Origin: Beta vulgaris subsp. vulgaris | Lineage: Eukaryota; Streptophyta; Magnoliopsida; Caryophyllales; Amaranthaceae | Reading direction: 5' to 3' | Assembly: GCF_026745355.1 (NCBI RefSeq) | Contig: NC_079209.1 | Coordinates: 36,644,200-36,708,199, forward strand | Length of the DNA stretch: 64,000 bases | Shown here: positions 63,890 through 64,000 of the stretch, one piece after another | How the letters are laid out: each line of letters begins with the position of its first letter | Position numbering within the stretch: position 1 is the stretch's first letter | Program-made: the position numbers and the translations under genes | Notes under the pieces: generated by a model | Database searches by the model: none | Told to the model about the DNA's origin: nothing | Seen by the model: the letters and a program-made list of their open reading frames with translations, nothing else

Positions 63890-64000
63890 TGAGTTTGTTT
63901 TGGCGATACATGTTTGGAATTTCCAAGCACCATTACAAATTGATGAAAAAATCTTAATAGATGTTATGATCATGTTCAGCTGAAAAGTATGGATAAGTGA
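63890..64000 (+). other. CDC48 intron 2, continuing off the edge
   Basis: Plain intron-like sequence; no exon of CDC48 is recognisable before the window ends. Confidence 0.6.

Noticed and set aside
63511..63983. Glycine- and arginine-rich frames on the plus strand
   Set aside because: They come from the G-rich half of an element in a CDC48 intron and would overlap its ends; no homologous protein is recognised.

Overview
This 64 kb window is AT-rich nuclear DNA of a flowering plant. It holds two spliced eukaryotic genes of land-plant type in a sea of plant transposons: Ty3/gypsy Tat, Athila and chromovirus lineages, Ty1/copia, an L1-type LINE, and Stowaway, Tourist, hAT and MULE DNA elements. 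Gene structure and element mix suggest a eudicot; a Caryophyllales/Amaranthaceae source is possible but not provable from this sequence. No tRNA, rRNA, CRISPR array or bacterial-type feature was seen.

Host genes. (1) A three-exon GT47 exostosin-family gene on the minus strand (16690-23355), very like the pectin arabinosyltransferases ARAD1/ARAD2; it predicts 460 aa and appears intact. (2) The first two coding exons of a CDC48/p97 AAA-ATPase gene on the plus strand (62199-62546), which runs off the right edge. Everything else is transposon-derived or unrecognised intergenic DNA.

Layout. 1-1211: a gypsy chromodomain remnant abuts the start of a minus-strand copia element (gag start, primer-binding site, LTR). 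1425-4374: a chromovirus-like LTR carrying two DNA MITEs. 4375-6755: unrecognised sequence with degenerate tandem repeats. 6761-16041: a complete-length but decayed Tat-lineage gypsy element (TSD TTGAC) with an antisense, intron-containing extra gene. 16690-23355: ARAD-like gene, with a nested MITE pair in its 4.1 kb second intron. 23610-23865: a Stowaway MITE in its upstream region. 24386-27910: a gypsy element that keeps gag and protease but has lost RT and integrase. 28926-38909: a solo LTR (TSD CTCGA) split by an Athila gag-protease element (30005-37607, TSD GTGAC). 39716-57516: a four-deep nest, chromovirus LTR > solo LTR (TSD ATACG) > LINE (13-bp TSD) > Athila-related gag-only element (TSD AAGCT). 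57713-60950: a decayed plus-strand set of coding pieces: an ORF with a histone-H3-tail-like start, a MULE transposase zinc knuckle, and a plant mobile domain gene. 61260-61778: a hAT MITE. 62199-64000: start of CDC48, with a further insertion in intron 2.

The insertions give a relative history, because each can be removed at its target-site duplication (TSD). Three separate LTR families here lack pol enzymes and would depend on partners elsewhere in the genome.
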